This document shows, one piece after another, positions 5,467 to 5,874 of a DNA stretch of 5,874 nucleotides. This DNA comes from Hyphomicrobium sp. (GTDB lineage Bacteria > Pseudomonadota > Alphaproteobacteria > Rhizobiales > Hyphomicrobiaceae): NCBI GenBank assembly GCA_030598645.1, contig JAUVPN010000181.1:1-5874 (forward strand), in the 5' to 3' direction. The stretch's first letter is position 1. Every line of letters starts with the position of its first letter. The notes below the pieces were generated by a model that had not been told where the DNA came from, searched no databases, and saw nothing but the letters and a program-made list of their open reading frames with translations. The translations under genes and the position numbers were made by a program.

Positions 5467-5713
5467 GAAACACGAAAAGAGACTGCGCTAGATTCTAAGT
5501 TAGAAACTGGTATCGCTTTGTGGGGCAGGCCAGCGACGCTCGTACCAACAGCCTAGGTTCATTGGGGAATGTCGGTTAAATTGTTTCTCAGACTTAAGAG
5601 AGTGGGCGAGCGGTCCACGCGGCGTGCCGGCAGACGGCCAGCATCTCGCCCGCCTTGTCACTGCCATACCCTGGCACAACGACCGCCGACATAACGATGG
5701 GAGGAGAAATGTC
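5467..5713 (+). promoter_or_regulatory. Leader/upstream region of the DUF1326 gene
   Basis: About 250 bases without a recognisable gene separate the repeat from the DUF1326 start, and the promoter must lie here. The only distinct element is the short palindrome at 5493-5505. I see no convincing -35/-10 or ECF-type promoter. Confidence 0.4.
5493..5505. repeat. Short palindrome TTCTAA-G-TTAGAA
   Basis: Perfect 6-bp arms flank a single central G, about 210 bases before the DUF1326 ATG. The symmetry would suit a dimeric regulator site, but the half-site GTTAGAA also occurs once near 1233-1239 without symmetry, so chance is possible. Confidence 0.45.
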
Positions 5714-5874
5714 ATGGCCTACCAACTCGAAGGACGCATGCTCGAAGTGTGCACCTGCCAGACTGTTTGCCCCTGCTTTATCGGTGAGGCGCCGGACGGA
5801 GGGTACTGCGACGTAACAGTCGCCTGGCACATCGACAAGGGGACGGTCGAGGGTGTTGATGTCACCGACCGCAC
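5714..5874 (+). CDS. DUF1326 domain protein, N-terminal part, runs off the right edge
   Basis: Fifty-three codons are visible: MAYQLEGRMLEVCTCQTVCP, then CFIGEAPDGGYCDVTVAWHI and DKGTVEGVDVTDR. The opening LEVCTCxxxCPC with cysteines at 13, 15, 19 and 21, plus Cys32, followed by AWHIDKGTxxGVDV, is the signature of the DUF1326 family. That is a cysteine-rich, uncharacterised domain often found beside DUF2182 predicted metal-binding membrane proteins. A metal-related role is plausible but unproven. The start is secure: GGGAGGAG (5699-5706) lies 7 nt before ATG 5714, and an out-of-frame ATG at 5709 gives nothing. Full-length members are roughly 200 residues, so about three-quarters is missing. 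No signal peptide is present. Confidence 0.9.
   Translation, partial: MAYQLEGRMLEVCTCQTVCPCFIGEAPDGGYCDVTVAWHIDKGTVEGVDVTDR

Overview
The window looks like an accessory, decaying part of an alphaproteobacterial chromosome, most likely Hyphomicrobiales and close to Bradyrhizobium or its relatives. The evidence is the Omp25/RopB-type porin-family gene, moderately high GC, the DUF1326 gene, and a palindromic intergenic repeat built on GTCCGCTT/AAGCGGAC of a kind I recall from Bradyrhizobium-like genomes. The assignment comes from recognition, not a search.

Layout from left to right. Positions 1-619 (-) hold the N-terminal two-thirds or more of an outer-membrane beta-barrel protein that runs off the left edge. 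Positions 620-1313 have no recognisable gene. A 71-residue membrane protein lies at 1357-1572 (-), with a repeat hairpin 8 nt past its stop. Positions 1573-2186 contain only a weak terminator-like hairpin, a two-hairpin repeat, a perfect 7-bp hairpin and a poor promoter candidate. A long CorA-family Mg2+/divalent-cation transporter gene at 2187-3892 (+) is broken by one in-frame stop and one frameshift. Positions 3968-4056 hold another repeat copy. Positions 4045-4809 (-) hold a compact phage- or island-like cassette in transcription order: a 74-aa CxxC/CxxC protein, a 130-aa terminase-small-subunit-like protein, and the first about 35 codons of a minimal nucleotidyltransferase cut off at the repeat. 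At 4867-4916 (+) lies the 3' half of a tRNA-Gln(TTG), a typical integration scar, followed at 4943-5218 (-) by the C-terminal fragment of a tyrosine recombinase. The fullest repeat copy, with three hairpins, is at 5347-5466. A DUF1326 gene starts at 5714 (+) and runs off the right edge.

The two outer genes (porin and DUF1326) look healthy, and the small membrane gene looks intact. Most of what lies between is remnant: a tRNA-targeted integration site, a dead integrase, phage-like genes, a truncated nucleotidyltransferase and a dead transporter.

The most interesting structure is the repeat. Its copies align as subsets of one ordered three-hairpin unit (h1-h2-h3): D has h1, C has h1+h2, A has h2+h3 and E/B has all three. 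Two copies in opposite orientation bracket the island remnant at 4057-5377, and one truncates the nucleotidyltransferase exactly at its boundary. This suggests a mobile or recombining hairpin element, such as a REPIN-like or other non-autonomous element. I see no wholly new multi-gene system.
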